Shown piece by piece: positions 53,084 through 63,500 of a stretch of DNA of 64,000 nucleotides (position 1 is the stretch's first letter; every line of letters begins with the position of its first letter). Under the pieces are notes generated by a model. The model did no database searches. It was not told the DNA's origin and saw only the letters and a list, made by a program, of their open reading frames with translations. Made by a program: the position numbers and the translations under genes. This stretch comes from Loxodes magnus. Lineage: Eukaryota; Ciliophora; Karyorelictea; Loxodida; Loxodidae. Location of the stretch: the NCBI GenBank assembly GCA_946699065.1, contig CAMPDV010001442.1, positions 1 through 64,000 on the forward strand, given 5' to 3'.

Positions 53084-53852
53084 TTTTTTTCCATACATTT
53101 TTAAGTTATTTTAACTCTATTTATTTATTACGAACATTATGCTGGACATATTAAGTAAGATAAGAGACTAAATAGAATAAAAATAATTAAGAAGCATAAT
53201 AATAATAAAGAGACTAATGAATATGGATAATAATTAAAGCAACTGAAAGCTTATAGATAATAAGAGGGAACTAATAAGATAGAAAAACGTTAATAAAGAA
53301 ACTTAAAAGCAATAATATATTTATAAAATAGATAAAATATAAAAAACAACAAATGATTTTATAAGTATATACCACTAGTGTTATTAAGTTAAACCTTCTA
53401 AGTAAATAATAAAACTAACTTTAATTAGATTTAATTCAAGAAGGTATCTAGCACTAGAAATGAAAAGATTTATTAGTGACTTCAAAAATTAAAGAAATAA
53501 TAAAAGATTAAATTAGCTTATCATTCAAGCAATTTTATTAAATTATGCTTTGAAATAATAATAGATATTTAAACTACTATCAATGAAATCTAATTGAGTA
53601 ACTTAGAAAAATAACTATAATCTTATATAAGAGATATATTAATTAATTTAAATCTATTTTTACATTTAAGAATTAAGAAAATTAGGCAAAAGTAGTTATT
53701 TAAGGAACTTTCTTTCCGATTTAACTTTTACATTATTTCTATATTTAAAATTTATAAAGAAGGGAAGCATCTCATATTATCTGAATTTCACATTCTAATT
53801 TTTCAGCCAGTCTTTAGAATCTAATTCTTCTAACTATTTCATTTTGATGTTT

Positions 53853-55527
53853 AAAATACGAGATATCTTAATACTTTAAAATGTGATGATATTTTAATTT
53901 AGAAGAAGACTTTCCCTTAAGATGCAAATTTATATGCTAAGTATTATTCAATCAACAATTTCCTAGAAAAAGATAGGGAAATATAATCGAACCATAACAT
54001 GGACTATGACAATAAAATATTCTATCTAATTATTGAAATTCCTCTAAATAGTATAATTATAACTTTTAGTTCGTTTATGAACGTATCATATTTGAATAAT
54101 CCATAAATAATACACAAAATATGAACTTTCTAATTATAATATATAGCATAGTTATCTTTAGAAGAGATTAAGATACCTTTTAGTGATTCTATTATTTTAT
54201 CTTAATGTATTTTATAAATAAAATTAGGTATTAGACATTTAATAAGGTAAATGAATATACTTAGCTATACATATATATAATCTAATATATAAGTTTTTAC
54301 TATTTAATCTTGACTTTATCTTTTATTAAGTAAATTAAGAATTTTCAATATCATAGAAATATAGAAGTTGAAGTTATCTATTATAGTAGAATAAATTTAG
54401 GTGTAACAGAAATAAGTTAAAATCAGTTAAATAAAAATAAGAAACCAAAGACTCTAGAATCTCAAGAAATTACAATTATGTTCATATATCTAGAAAAAAT
54501 CATAAATAACTACCTTTATTTTACTCTTATTATCAAATTATTCTTAACATTTCACTTATTGTAAGTCATTTTAGTAAACGAAAGAAGTAAAAAATACTGA
54601 AAGAAAATTACATATAATAGATTTAAATAATGCTGCTTGTAAGCTTAACTTTAGAGAGATACGTATACCTTTTAAATAGATAACCTAACCCTAAAGAGAA
54701 GTTATTTATAAAATATTAAAAAAATATAACTAGAATTAAATCTAATTTGATTATGAAATGTCTGATATTTAATCATAATAGAAAAACCTTTGCAACTTGA
54801 GTTAAGATTCTATTTCGTAATATCTTAAAAAAGCTAAATCAAAAAAAAAGACTTAATGAAAAGAATTTTAGAAGGAAAGTTCTTAAAAAGAAGTTTATTC
54901 TAAGAGGTTTAAAGAAGAGAAAATTAATGAAAAAAAATTAGTAAAAATATAAAAATCGAAATCATAAACATTTAAAAATATCAATAAAACAAATTAGCAT
55001 CTATAGTGCAGTTCAGATTACAACTTGTGCTTTTAAAACGGTAAAAGCAGATATTAAAAAAATTAAAAAAAAATTAAAATTAAATAAAAGATTAAATATG
55101 TTTGTAAAAAAATAAGTTAAATAAAAATAAGATCTCATTTGAAAATAATCAACAAATAAACTTATAAATATAAAAAGATAAAGAAAAAATAAATCAGTTG
55201 AAATCGTGTTTTAATAAAAAAACTGTTTAAAAAAATAAAGAACAAAAGAGGTAAATAAAAATGTTAGTATCATTAAATATTTAACTTGAAAGTTAAAAAA
55301 AAGGTAAAAATGAGAAAAATGCTTTAAGAGAAGAAAGTAAAAAAAATGATCATAAATTTAGTATTTACATATCTTTAATCATTTTTCTTTTCAGCATACC
55401 TCAAGTATGTCCAATATCTCAAAAAAAAAACCCTAGCAACTGTCTATTAAAACATCGAAAAAAATTAAAAAAAGCACACTCGTTATAGATGAATAAAATT
55501 TTAAACCAAAAATAAATTTAATTTCTT
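53853..55527. other. AT-rich spacer
   Basis: After the duplication ends no gene is recognised. From about 54800 the plus strand becomes very A-rich (many AAAAAATTA words). Confidence 0.5.
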
Positions 55528-55650
55528 CTTTCAAACTCTTTTTTCTTTCCTTTTACTTCTTTCACCTTTTTCTTTCTACCACTCTTTAGTACTTAAAATA
55601 TACCTTACTTCTTCTCTTCTTCAGTCTTCACATCTCACAAACCATATCTC
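55528..55650 (-). repeat. Lone inverted fragment of the 264-bp satellite
   Basis: The reverse complement matches the middle of the 10074-15943 unit (the stretch from AGATGTGAA through GTAAGGTATATTTTAAG to GAAAGAAAAA). It carries several substitutions and a small difference around the GAAGACTGAAGAAGAG region. It is a single, diverged, inverted piece some 40 kb from the array. Confidence 0.88.
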
Positions 55651-55914
55651 TTTTATCATTCTTAGATGATGTATTTAAATTTTTATAAAAAATGTTATAA
55701 TTAAAATTAGTTTCAAAATTTTCAGAAAGTAATGTTTAAAAGAAATAGAAAGGAAAGTTGTTAATGAAATATTTTTATCATTTTTTTAAAGGATGATTGA
55801 TTTATAATTTAGACTTTATTTAATCATTTAATTTTTTTAGGATGTATAGATTATCTCACTGTCTTTTTTATACTTTTTTTTCGTATATCAGTTAAATTTT
55901 GTTATAGCAAAAGC

Positions 55915-56290
55915 TATATTCATTCTGATTCACCGTTCTTTGTCTTATATGTACCGGTCTTTACATTCTTTTTTCTCACATACTTTTTCAAAGTTCTCGA
56001 TATGATTATTTATGAATCATTCGATATAGCCAAACTTTGAATCGCTACACTTAGAATATTATATACATGACTTGTGTGACTACTCATTGTCTTACTGGTA
56101 TCTTTCTTTGACTCAATTTGTATCACCTTATTATCAACATTCATGATCTTACAAAAGCCTGACTTGACGTCCCTTATTTTCAGCGTCTTACTCATCTAGA
56201 CGATAAGATGAACTCTGAATCACTGCATATAGCCAAACTCTGAATCACTGCATATAGTCACATCTCTTACAGAATCTGTGTGACCTACTT
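55915..56290 (-). pseudogene. WD40-repeat gene remnant
   Basis: The minus strand reads as eroded WD40 blades: GHTDSVRDVTICSDSEF, then SKTLKIRDVKSGFCK, then SSHTSHVYNI and a last SRTLKKYVRKKNVKTG strand. These match the GH...D.T.KIWDVKSG pattern of the family but differ from the repeats of the 37292-41914 gene, so this is another WD40 gene. The reading is disturbed by a small tandem duplication (GAATCACTGCATATAG twice, 56218-56260). It abuts the LINE-like ORF1 starting at 56299 and may have been cut by that insertion. Confidence 0.6.
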
Positions 56291-56298
56291 GCCAAGGG

Positions 56299-57093
56299 AT
56301 GGATGCTTCAAGAAGAGGAGAAGAGGGTCAGAAAAACTTTCAACCTTCCACTTCTTGCAATTACTCCTCCTAAGAAGGTAGGCAAGCACTAACATTATTC
56401 GGAGTCCTCTTAAATCAAACCTAAGAAACTAAAACTAACGATCAGGGATAAAAAGTAAGGAGATTCACAACCAATGACGACCTGAGAGACCTTACTAAAG
56501 AAAAAATCTTTAGTATGGACTAAAATTAGACCCTTAAACTAATCTTCAGTCTAATATAGACTATAACTGAACTTGAAGAAGAAACTTTCAAAATAAGACA
56601 ATATCTCATTGCTCTTGGAGAAGACGATGAGATGCACATGGTCGACAGAAGAGCCAAGGCAGGCGTCTTCGAATAAGTACAAGAGTTTGAAAACGACATC
56701 TGAACATTGCAAAAACAAGACGAAAAGAACTGGGCCAAGCTAGATGAGAGACTAGAAAGAATCAAAAAAAGAATAGAAGAAAAAATCACTAGTCTCGAAA
56801 ACAGGATCCAATGGATATGGAATAAATTAAAGTAAAAATACCCAAGAAAATTAAAAAGAAGTGTTAAATCTGCTGCAGCACGAAGCACTTATGAAGAAAA
56901 TATCGGGAATAAAAATAAATCAAGAAAAAATTGTGAAATGACTTTTGGGAGAAAAAGACGACTTTCATACCCTCAAGTGACGGAAAGCTGTGGAGGAAAA
57001 AGTAAAAAACACCATGTAAGACCCTAAGTAAATAAGACTGTAATTCGACTAAAGACAGGCACCAAGAATATTTAGGAATGCCAAGCTATATGA
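56299..57093 (+). CDS. LINE-like ORF1 / gag-type coiled-coil protein (copy c)
   Basis: A frame from ATG 56299-56301 to UGA 57091-57093 of about 264 residues with UAR as Gln and UGA as Trp. Base composition is clearly richer in G and C than the surroundings. Order: Ser/Gln-rich head, an amphipathic stretch (TITELEEETFKIRQYLIALG), a charged coiled coil (about 130-180, KLDERLERIKKRIEEKI) and a Lys/Arg/His-rich tail. This mirrors the ORF1 at 59540-60484, though no clear CCHC knuckle is visible. The following 3' region contains AGCCAGAAGGCGAA, shared with the insertion at 31465-31892, then an AT-rich tail to about 57180. No reverse transcriptase follows. Probably an RNA-binding nucleoprotein of a retroposon; looks whole. 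Confidence 0.65.
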
Positions 57094-57262
57094 TAAACTT
57101 TATAAACTTGTAAAGCCAGAAGGCGAATATATTTGAGTTAAATTTAAATTTATATAAATTAATAAATTAATTAAATAAACTTGGTACCACAATTGTTTGG
57201 TTCACTACGAAAAATTAAAGAAACCTAATTTAGTTATTAAATAAATAAAAAAAAATGATTAT

Positions 57263-57295
57263 AGAGCGCGTAGCACCTCATTGGTACGCAGCTCT
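57263..57295 (+). other. Strong hairpin
   Basis: AGAGC (57263-57267) pairs with GCTCT (57291-57295) and CGTA (57269-57272) with TACG (57285-57288), leaving a GC-containing loop. It stands just upstream of the two structured elements described next. Confidence 0.55.
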
Positions 57296-57489
57296 TTCAA
57301 TATTAATATTTAATATTAAGAAAATGTTCTCATGTTTCTTGTTAAAATTCTAGAAGTCCAATGAGTCATGTCAGCTTCTCCAAATGGGGAATCTTATTAT
57401 TAAAATTTATTCTTAAATCTTGAGTCAAATGCTTCAGTCTTCTTGAATAAAGTCCAAATAAGAGATAGTTATTAAGTCGGTAATTAGAA

Positions 57490-57654
57490 GGCCCGTCAGT
57501 CAAACTTTCATACTACTAGAGAGAACCCTCGGGGTAAGTTAGGTATGTTTCAACAGAGCTTATCCACCCTTCCCCGTGGTGGCATCTAGTGCGAGATTAC
57601 TCGCAATGTAATATACACTGCACCAGATTACCTTCTAGTTTGGCTGACGCGGCC
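57490..57654 (+). ncRNA. Structured RNA-like element, copy A
   Basis: A closing helix pairs GGCC-c-GTCAGTCAAACT (57490-57506) with AGTTTGGCTGAC-gc-GGCC (57637-57654), broken only by one G.T pair and a bulge. Inside lie a GAG/CTC mini-hairpin with the loop AGAACC (57519-57530), a CGGGG/CCCCG helix and the conserved single-stranded block GTGGTGGCATCTA. After that come a TGCGAG/CTCGCA hairpin (about 57590-57605) and the block CTGCACC-GATTACCT. The same architecture recurs at 57983-58130 with different paired bases. The family is unknown to me. It could be a free ncRNA, a ribozyme-like module or the UTR of a retroposon. Strand is inferred from the order of the parts. Confidence 0.6.
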
Positions 57655-57982
57655 GACATCTATCCCATATTATATAATATTAATAATAGGCTAGAAATGC
57701 TTCTAGCTTCATCTGGTCTCTTTGCTTCTTGTCTTTTTCTTTCTGTTTTTATAATCAAAATTTATAGCCTACACTCTTCAAATTCTAGTAATTCTTCCAA
57801 AGGCTAGAGTTAGAAGAGGTTAGAGAAGATTCCAATATTAATATCAAATGACTCAATTGCTTAATTCTTCTAAGTAATAATTATTTTAAGCTCATTTATA
57901 TCTTGTTTGTTTTCTATTTCCTGATCCGAATAGCGACATATACAATCAGGATATCTTGAGATCTAATTTCGGTTCCCTCATG
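57655..57982. other. Spacer between the two structured elements
   Basis: AT-rich DNA separating copies A and B; no gene recognised. A short open reading across copy A and this spacer follows the RNA-like structure and is not taken as a gene. Confidence 0.5.
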
Positions 57983-58130
57983 TAGACTCCTCGTACCGAT
58001 AGAGAGAACCCTCAAGCAAATAAGGCTTATCACACAATGGGCCCGTCTTAACTTGTTTGTGGTGGCATCTATTGCAAGAGTATTTGCAATGCAGACATGA
58101 CTGCACCGGATTACCTACTCAGTCGAATAG
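57983..58130 (+). ncRNA. Structured RNA-like element, copy B
   Basis: Conserved blocks identical or nearly so to copy A: GAGAGAACCCTC (58002-58013), GTGGTGGCATCTA (about 58060-58072) and CTGCACCGGATTACCT. The helices between them have different sequences but still pair: CAAGCAA with TTGTTTG in place of CGGGG/CCCCG, and ATTGCAA/TTGCAAT in place of TGCGAG/CTCGCA. The closing helix is weaker (GACT 57985-57988 with AGTC 58121-58124). Conserved loops with compensatory helix changes are what a selected RNA structure gives. Confidence 0.6.
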
Positions 58131-58597
58131 AAACCAGAATCCATTTTAAAAATGAATATAAAATAAAATAAAAAATTAACATGAACTATGGAAATTTCTT
58201 TGTAAAATGTTATTTTTTAATATAAATTCCCTTTAAAATTTTGCATCAAAAATTGTATTTATATAAAATATAAAGAAATTAAATAATATGTCAAAACTAT
58301 TTAAAGATAAATCAGTCAAAATTTAGCTACTTTTTATTAGCTGTTAATACTTTATTTCATTAAATTATGCATGTATGATTTGTAAATCGAATTCATTTTT
58401 ATTTTTTGTTAATTTTGATGAATCTTATTTTTAAGATTGTATATTAAATCTCTCTCTTTTCTAAAATATATATAATGAAAGATATTATAAAAATAGAACG
58501 TAGATAATAATTTTAAATAATCTTATAATAAGAAATATTAATTTTGACTTTCGAAATGGATAAAATTTATAGGACTAAATATTTAATAATATTTTAC
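58131..58597. other. AT-rich spacer
   Basis: No feature recognised between structured element B and the 3' end of the coiled-coil frame. Confidence 0.5.
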
Positions 58598-59476
58598 TTA
58601 AGGTTTAAAAAAGGATTTTACTTTCCATTGGATTTTCAACCTGTTTGAAGCGGCCCAGATTTTTTCATATGGTTGGTTTCCACGGTCTTTTTGGTAAGGA
58701 AGATGCTCCGGAAACTTATTCTTCGTATGAGATTACTTCAAAACTTTTTTTTATATACTCCTGATTTTTTAAGGAAGATTCTTGTTATTTCCTTAATTTT
58801 TTGCTTCCTTCTATTTTTGTTATTTTTTTAGTTTTAACAGTCTTTAATTAAATGTCAATTTGATTAACAATATCAGCATTTTTCCTGCCAATTGTTCTTT
58901 GTGTTTTTTCCTAATGTTTTTTCAATATTTTCTATTCTTTTAATAAGGGTACCTTAATCTTTATTAATCTCTTATTATCTTGATATTGAGGAGCTATTAC
59001 GTGTGATAATTAATTTTAGTTAGCTTCTATTTAATTTTTACATATTAAAGTAGTGGAAAATAAATCTGAGATCAGATATATTCTCGTGTAATATGATTTT
59101 TTTAACTAATATATCTTTAAATTATAATTTCAATGTTTAGTTGATCTTAATTGATTAAAATTTCTCTTATTTAATTGGAAAGGTTAAAGATTGTTTCCTC
59201 TTGTTTAACTATGACTTATTTTAGGTTTTCATATTTTTCCTTTTCTAGATTATCAGGACGGGATTTGCCATGCGCTTGCCTTAAGAAGGAGATAAAGAGC
59301 TTTATTAATCGATAGTCTAAGATTTTTATTTTTAGATTTAAAAGCTTTTTTTCTAGCTTCCTTGATTTCTCCTTTAGTATGGTATTATCCAATATCAAAT
59401 TTCATTCTTTTATGGCTTAAATATTTTATTTTCAATTCTTGAAAAGGTTGAAAAATAAAGAGTTATATTTTGACAT
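58598..59476 (-). CDS. Putative coiled-coil protein, family unknown
   Basis: From ATG 59474-59476 the minus strand reads about 292 residues to a UAA at 58598-58600. That stop is a guess, because UAA is usually sense here. The N-terminus MSKYNSLFFNLF is followed by UGA codons at 59432-59434, 59402-59404 and 59072-59074, all in one phase and read as Trp. Then come long helical stretches (LKEKSRKLEKKLLNLKIKI; LKQVIVKQEETIFNLSNQI) and a Lys-rich C-terminus with FPEHLPYQKDRGNQPYEKIW. Composition is heptad-like. Only 63 bp separate its ATG from the divergent ATG of the ORF1-like gene at 59540, so the two may share a promoter region or belong to one element. Confidence 0.5.
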
Positions 59477-59539
59477 AGTGATTAATTCGTTAATAAAAAT
59501 AATTATATCATCTTAAATATTATAAATATAATTAAAAAA

Positions 59540-60484
59540 ATGGTTGAAGGTTTCAAGTCAGACTTCTATACCACCTCTTCCTAAGCCAAAAAGGAAGAGA
59601 GGAAGCAAGAAGCCAAGTCTTAATAATCTTAACAATCCTCTCTATCACAATCTTAACCAACACTGAACTAAAAACTTGGAATCTAACAAAACGAACGAAA
59701 GCTAACCTTGAAGAATATACACAAGGAAACTCCAACCTCAAGCGAGAAACCGAGGAAACAGATGAAGTCTGTTCTCCACCAGGAGGTATCAGAGTTCAAC
59801 CCTTCTGGCCAGATGAGCATGGAGTAGCTCATTAAAGTGGTACTGAACTTCCAGGAAGAGGTCAAGAGATTGAAGAAGGACAATGATATGCTGATGGCAA
59901 AGCAAGACCTAGCAGAAGGAATTGAGTCAAGGCTTATGTCCTAGGAAAGAGATCTTAACGCCTTTTGGAATATCTCACAAAGTCAGAATAACTAATACTA
60001 AAATTAGCTTTAGAAACAGACTGAACTGGATAACAGACTTGGAAAAATAGAAGAGAAATTGCAAACATTTAAGAAAGAGTAAAGCGAAACTGGAGCTATG
60101 CAAATGGAAATCGAAGTCTAGAAAGAGCAAATAAATCAAGGAAAATAATTCAAAATAAAAAAGAAATGTTTCTGCTGTGGAAGCGTATGACATTTTTATC
60201 GGAAATGTTAGAAATTCTAATAGAAATAAAGAAAATATTGGATAAAAGAACAACAAAAGAAGAAAAAGGAAGAAGCAAGAATGAAAAGAGAGTATTGCAA
60301 CCCGGATGGTTCAATATACAAGATTAAGATGGAACCAAGGCAAGTTAAAGGAGGGAAAACCTGGAAAAATCCGAGTTCCCAATCTCGCTAAAATTGGGCG
60401 ACCCGAACTTTTATATTTAACAGCAGGGAGCATGAACTGCTGTATTCCTGACGGAGTTGGAAATCCCTAAAACGGAAAACTTAA
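59540..60484 (+). CDS. LINE-like ORF1 / gag-type zinc-knuckle protein (copy d)
   Basis: ATG 59540-59542 opens a frame of about 314 residues that looks whole under the code used here. Order: Gln/Ser-rich head; a basic, Pro-containing region; a coiled coil at about 100-205 (FQEEVKRLKKDNDMLMAK; ELDNRLGKIEEKLQTFKKEQ); a CCHC zinc knuckle C210-x2-C213-x4-H218-x4-C223; and a strongly basic tail with GGKTWKNPSS. Such proteins bind the element's RNA. Composition is much less AT-rich than the flanks. Copies at 31465-31892 and 34280-35080 share its C-terminal half. No reverse transcriptase follows: the frame is succeeded by a TTA-rich tail and then the USP gene end. The stop used is uncertain (first downstream UAA at 60482-60484). 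Confidence 0.7.
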
Positions 60485-60537
60485 AATTAATATTATTATT
60501 ATATTATAAATATATTATATTATTATTATAAAAAAGT
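60485..60537 (+). repeat. TTA-rich 3' tail of the ORF1-like element
   Basis: A run of ATT/TTA repeats follows the ORF1 directly. The insert at 34280-35080 ends in a similar (TTA)n tail. Microsatellite tails are usual for LINE 3' ends. It lies 18 bp from the 3' end of the convergent USP-like gene. Confidence 0.7.
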
Positions 60538-60554
60538 GTTAGATTAGTACTGTT

Positions 60555-63500
60555 TTATTGTTTACGTCTTTGATAGAAAAGCATAAAAGCATTTTAATCA
60601 CAAACTTCTTCGCATTTTTTTATTTATTAATCATTGAAACTATATCAATTTTCCTTAATTTTGGCATAGGTTAAAAAGTTTGCTCTTTTTGTGTTTCCTT
60701 CAAGAATATTAACAGCGTATAAATCATATAATTAGTTATTCTTATTTTCTTAGAAAAGCAGTTCATTAAAGTCCATATCTTATATTTAATAACTAATCTT
60801 AGCTGTATTTTAACTTAATGATGATCCTTTTTAACTAACTCTATCAAAATGTATAATAAATATTTCAGGAATGTTTGTTATTTTTATTTATTTTATCTTG
60901 GAGCAATTCTTCTAGCAATTTTAACAAAGTATTTCAGTTTAAATTTATTAGAACTTTGATAGTTGTAAATATCTCAAGCAATCACTAAGTTAAATAGAAT
61001 TTTCTTATGAACAACGGTTTTTTTTGTAATATCTTCTATTATCGAATTTCTCAAAAAAGCTTAAATTTTCTTATTCAAATTTAATTGTAATGATAAAGTT
61101 GCTTATTTTAAGTAATTGTTTGATTGTTTTTGTCTATTATTTATTATGAGCATTGATTTCTATAAAATTTGCTTCAGAACAATTTGTTTGCAATTTTTGT
61201 TATAAAAAGTAAACATTTTTTTATCTTTATTCATTTAATTAAAATAAAATTGAATTTTAATTATCTACTGGAACAATGATAATCTAATAATGTGATTTCT
61301 TAATATCTTAAGCTTTATTTAGAACTGTTTAGTATTTATCTTTAATTAATCCATAAAGCTCTAATAAAGTCATTTTTTTGTCGATATCTATTATTTCTGG
61401 AATTTAAATATTAGAAGAATAAATTTATTAACTGATTTTCATTTAATTTTTGGATTGAAACTAAACAAAAGTTCTATAGTATCTTTTGTTGAATTTCTAA
61501 ACTTCATAAGCACATAAAATTTCGTCATCTTTTTCCTGATCTAAAGTTTTATAAGAATTGATATCAAAATGTTAGTTGCATTTTATATATAGTAGTGTTT
61601 TATTTTATATCTTTTAAGTTACTAATTAATTGATTTCCTCTACTCCGGTATTATTATAAGAATTAAAAGTTAGATTTTAAATAGGTAAATTGAAATCCCC
61701 AGGTATAAAAATTACTTCAAGTTTCATTTTTGGAATTTAAATACTCAAAACTGAAAATTTATCCTAAAAGCTATTTTCTTAGCTGCACTTATTACATATA
61801 AAAATCTTTTTTAGCTATCCATGGAACAAATCTGATATTCTAGAACTGTTTATTTTATCATATTGGTTTAATTATTCTTCTTCAGTAATATATCTAGTTT
61901 CTTTAGTTTAATCTTAATATATTAACTAGTGATTTTATGCTTTATTAAGATCATTATGTAAAACATCTATTAAATAACTTATAAAGTGGAAAGGGTTTTG
62001 ATTTTCTTTTTATTCAAATTTAGGAGCTATTTCATACATATATTTTTTGAATTTAACTGGATTAAAAGTTCTCTAACTCTGACAATTTATCTCTTTTATT
62101 AAGTTGATGAATTCTTTAGTTAAAGTTCCTCTTGTATTAAGCAAACTTTCTTGATTTAAATAATTCTCTCATTCATTGGATAGAATGTATTGAATAAAAG
62201 GATTAGTGTGTAAGAGACTCTATAATCCTGCATTAATATAATCGGTATTTCCTAAATTTTTTAATCCTACTAAAAGTAGATTTTGCTAATTTTAATTGAT
62301 TTATTAAAAATCATGAAGTTAATCTTCTGGAGCACATAATTCAGTATTCCAATTTCTATTTTTACATTATGATGATTGATGCTAAACTTGTAGATTCAAG
62401 TAAAATTTGCATTCTTATAAATTTTCAGCTTCTTAAATAATTTAGCTATCATCTTCTTCTATTATAATAATATCATTATCTCTTATTTTTACTTGTTCTA
62501 AAGACTCATTTGATATTGTTATTCTGTTATGAATGCTATTAAGATAAAATTTTTTTTAAGATGCCAAGTTGAAAAATCTCAAAATTTTAAATTTATTTGT
62601 TTTAGAATCTAATTTTCAGACTTTAAAGGAATCTTTTTAGAAATACTAGGAAATGAAATTTCTTACTGAATTTTATACTTAAGCAACACATTTGAAATAA
62701 TGGCTTTAGTCTTTTTCAACATAAATTACGTGTAAAAATATATAGTTAAGTTTAAAATTGACTTAATTGCTAGATAAGTTTAAGTCTTATGAAGATAATG
62801 AATCTTCGTAATTTTTAACATTGGCTTTTAATATTTGTTTAATACTTTTTTATTGTAAAACTTTACTTTTTTCAATATCTTCTTCTTATTCTTTATTTTT
62901 CTCATTTGTTTAAAATTCTAAAGTTTCTTAGTTATTTTCTTCCCATTATATTTTTTACACTTTTTGCTAGTCATTTTAATTTTACATTTGAATATTAGAA
63001 TTAGATATTTTATAATTCTCTTCATCTATTTTAAAATTCATTTACTTAGTGTCTCTTTTAAAATTTTGATTTTGGTCCTTTTGCAAATTTTTTTAATAAA
63101 GAATTTTGTTGTATTATTATTCTAAGGTGTCAATTTCGATTTATTTTTCGTTTAACTTTTCTTAGTATTCTTAATATTATTTATTTAGCAATTAAATTTA
63201 TTTTTATAACTAATTCTAAAAACCATTTTAATTATTTAAGTTCTTAATGCTATTAAAACTTTTTGCTTCATTATATTCTATTTAACTTTATTAATCAAGA
63301 TTGATTATAATAACTTGCTCAATTTATTTTAAAATTAGCAAGATAAAGTTTTTTAATTTTTTGTATTTTGTTTTCAGATTTCCATTATATTACTAGATAG
63401 TGTTTAAATTTTCTTCTAATTTAATTATTTATTCTTTTAGCTATTTTTTTTCTTTTAAACATAAATTTAAATATGAGTTCTAGGTTTTATTTTGTTCTTT

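Larger units (their letters stand above)
48409..53852 (+). repeat. Segmental duplication, copy 2
   Basis: Same orientation and content as 2004-7032, including the tRNA-Asp. It is longer by several small insertions, by a 347-bp segment at 50651-50997 and by a stretch of roughly 50 bp near 52095-52150. The flanks are unrelated to those of copy 1, so the duplicated unit is well defined. Confidence 0.93.

Noticed and set aside
57589-57807. A 72-codon open frame on the plus strand
   Set aside because: It runs across the structured RNA-like element A and shows no domain; the helices explain the conservation better.
58673-58685. GGTTGGTTTCC, a second breakage-sequence-like word
   Set aside because: It matches fewer positions than the one at 27640 and lies within a probable coding frame.
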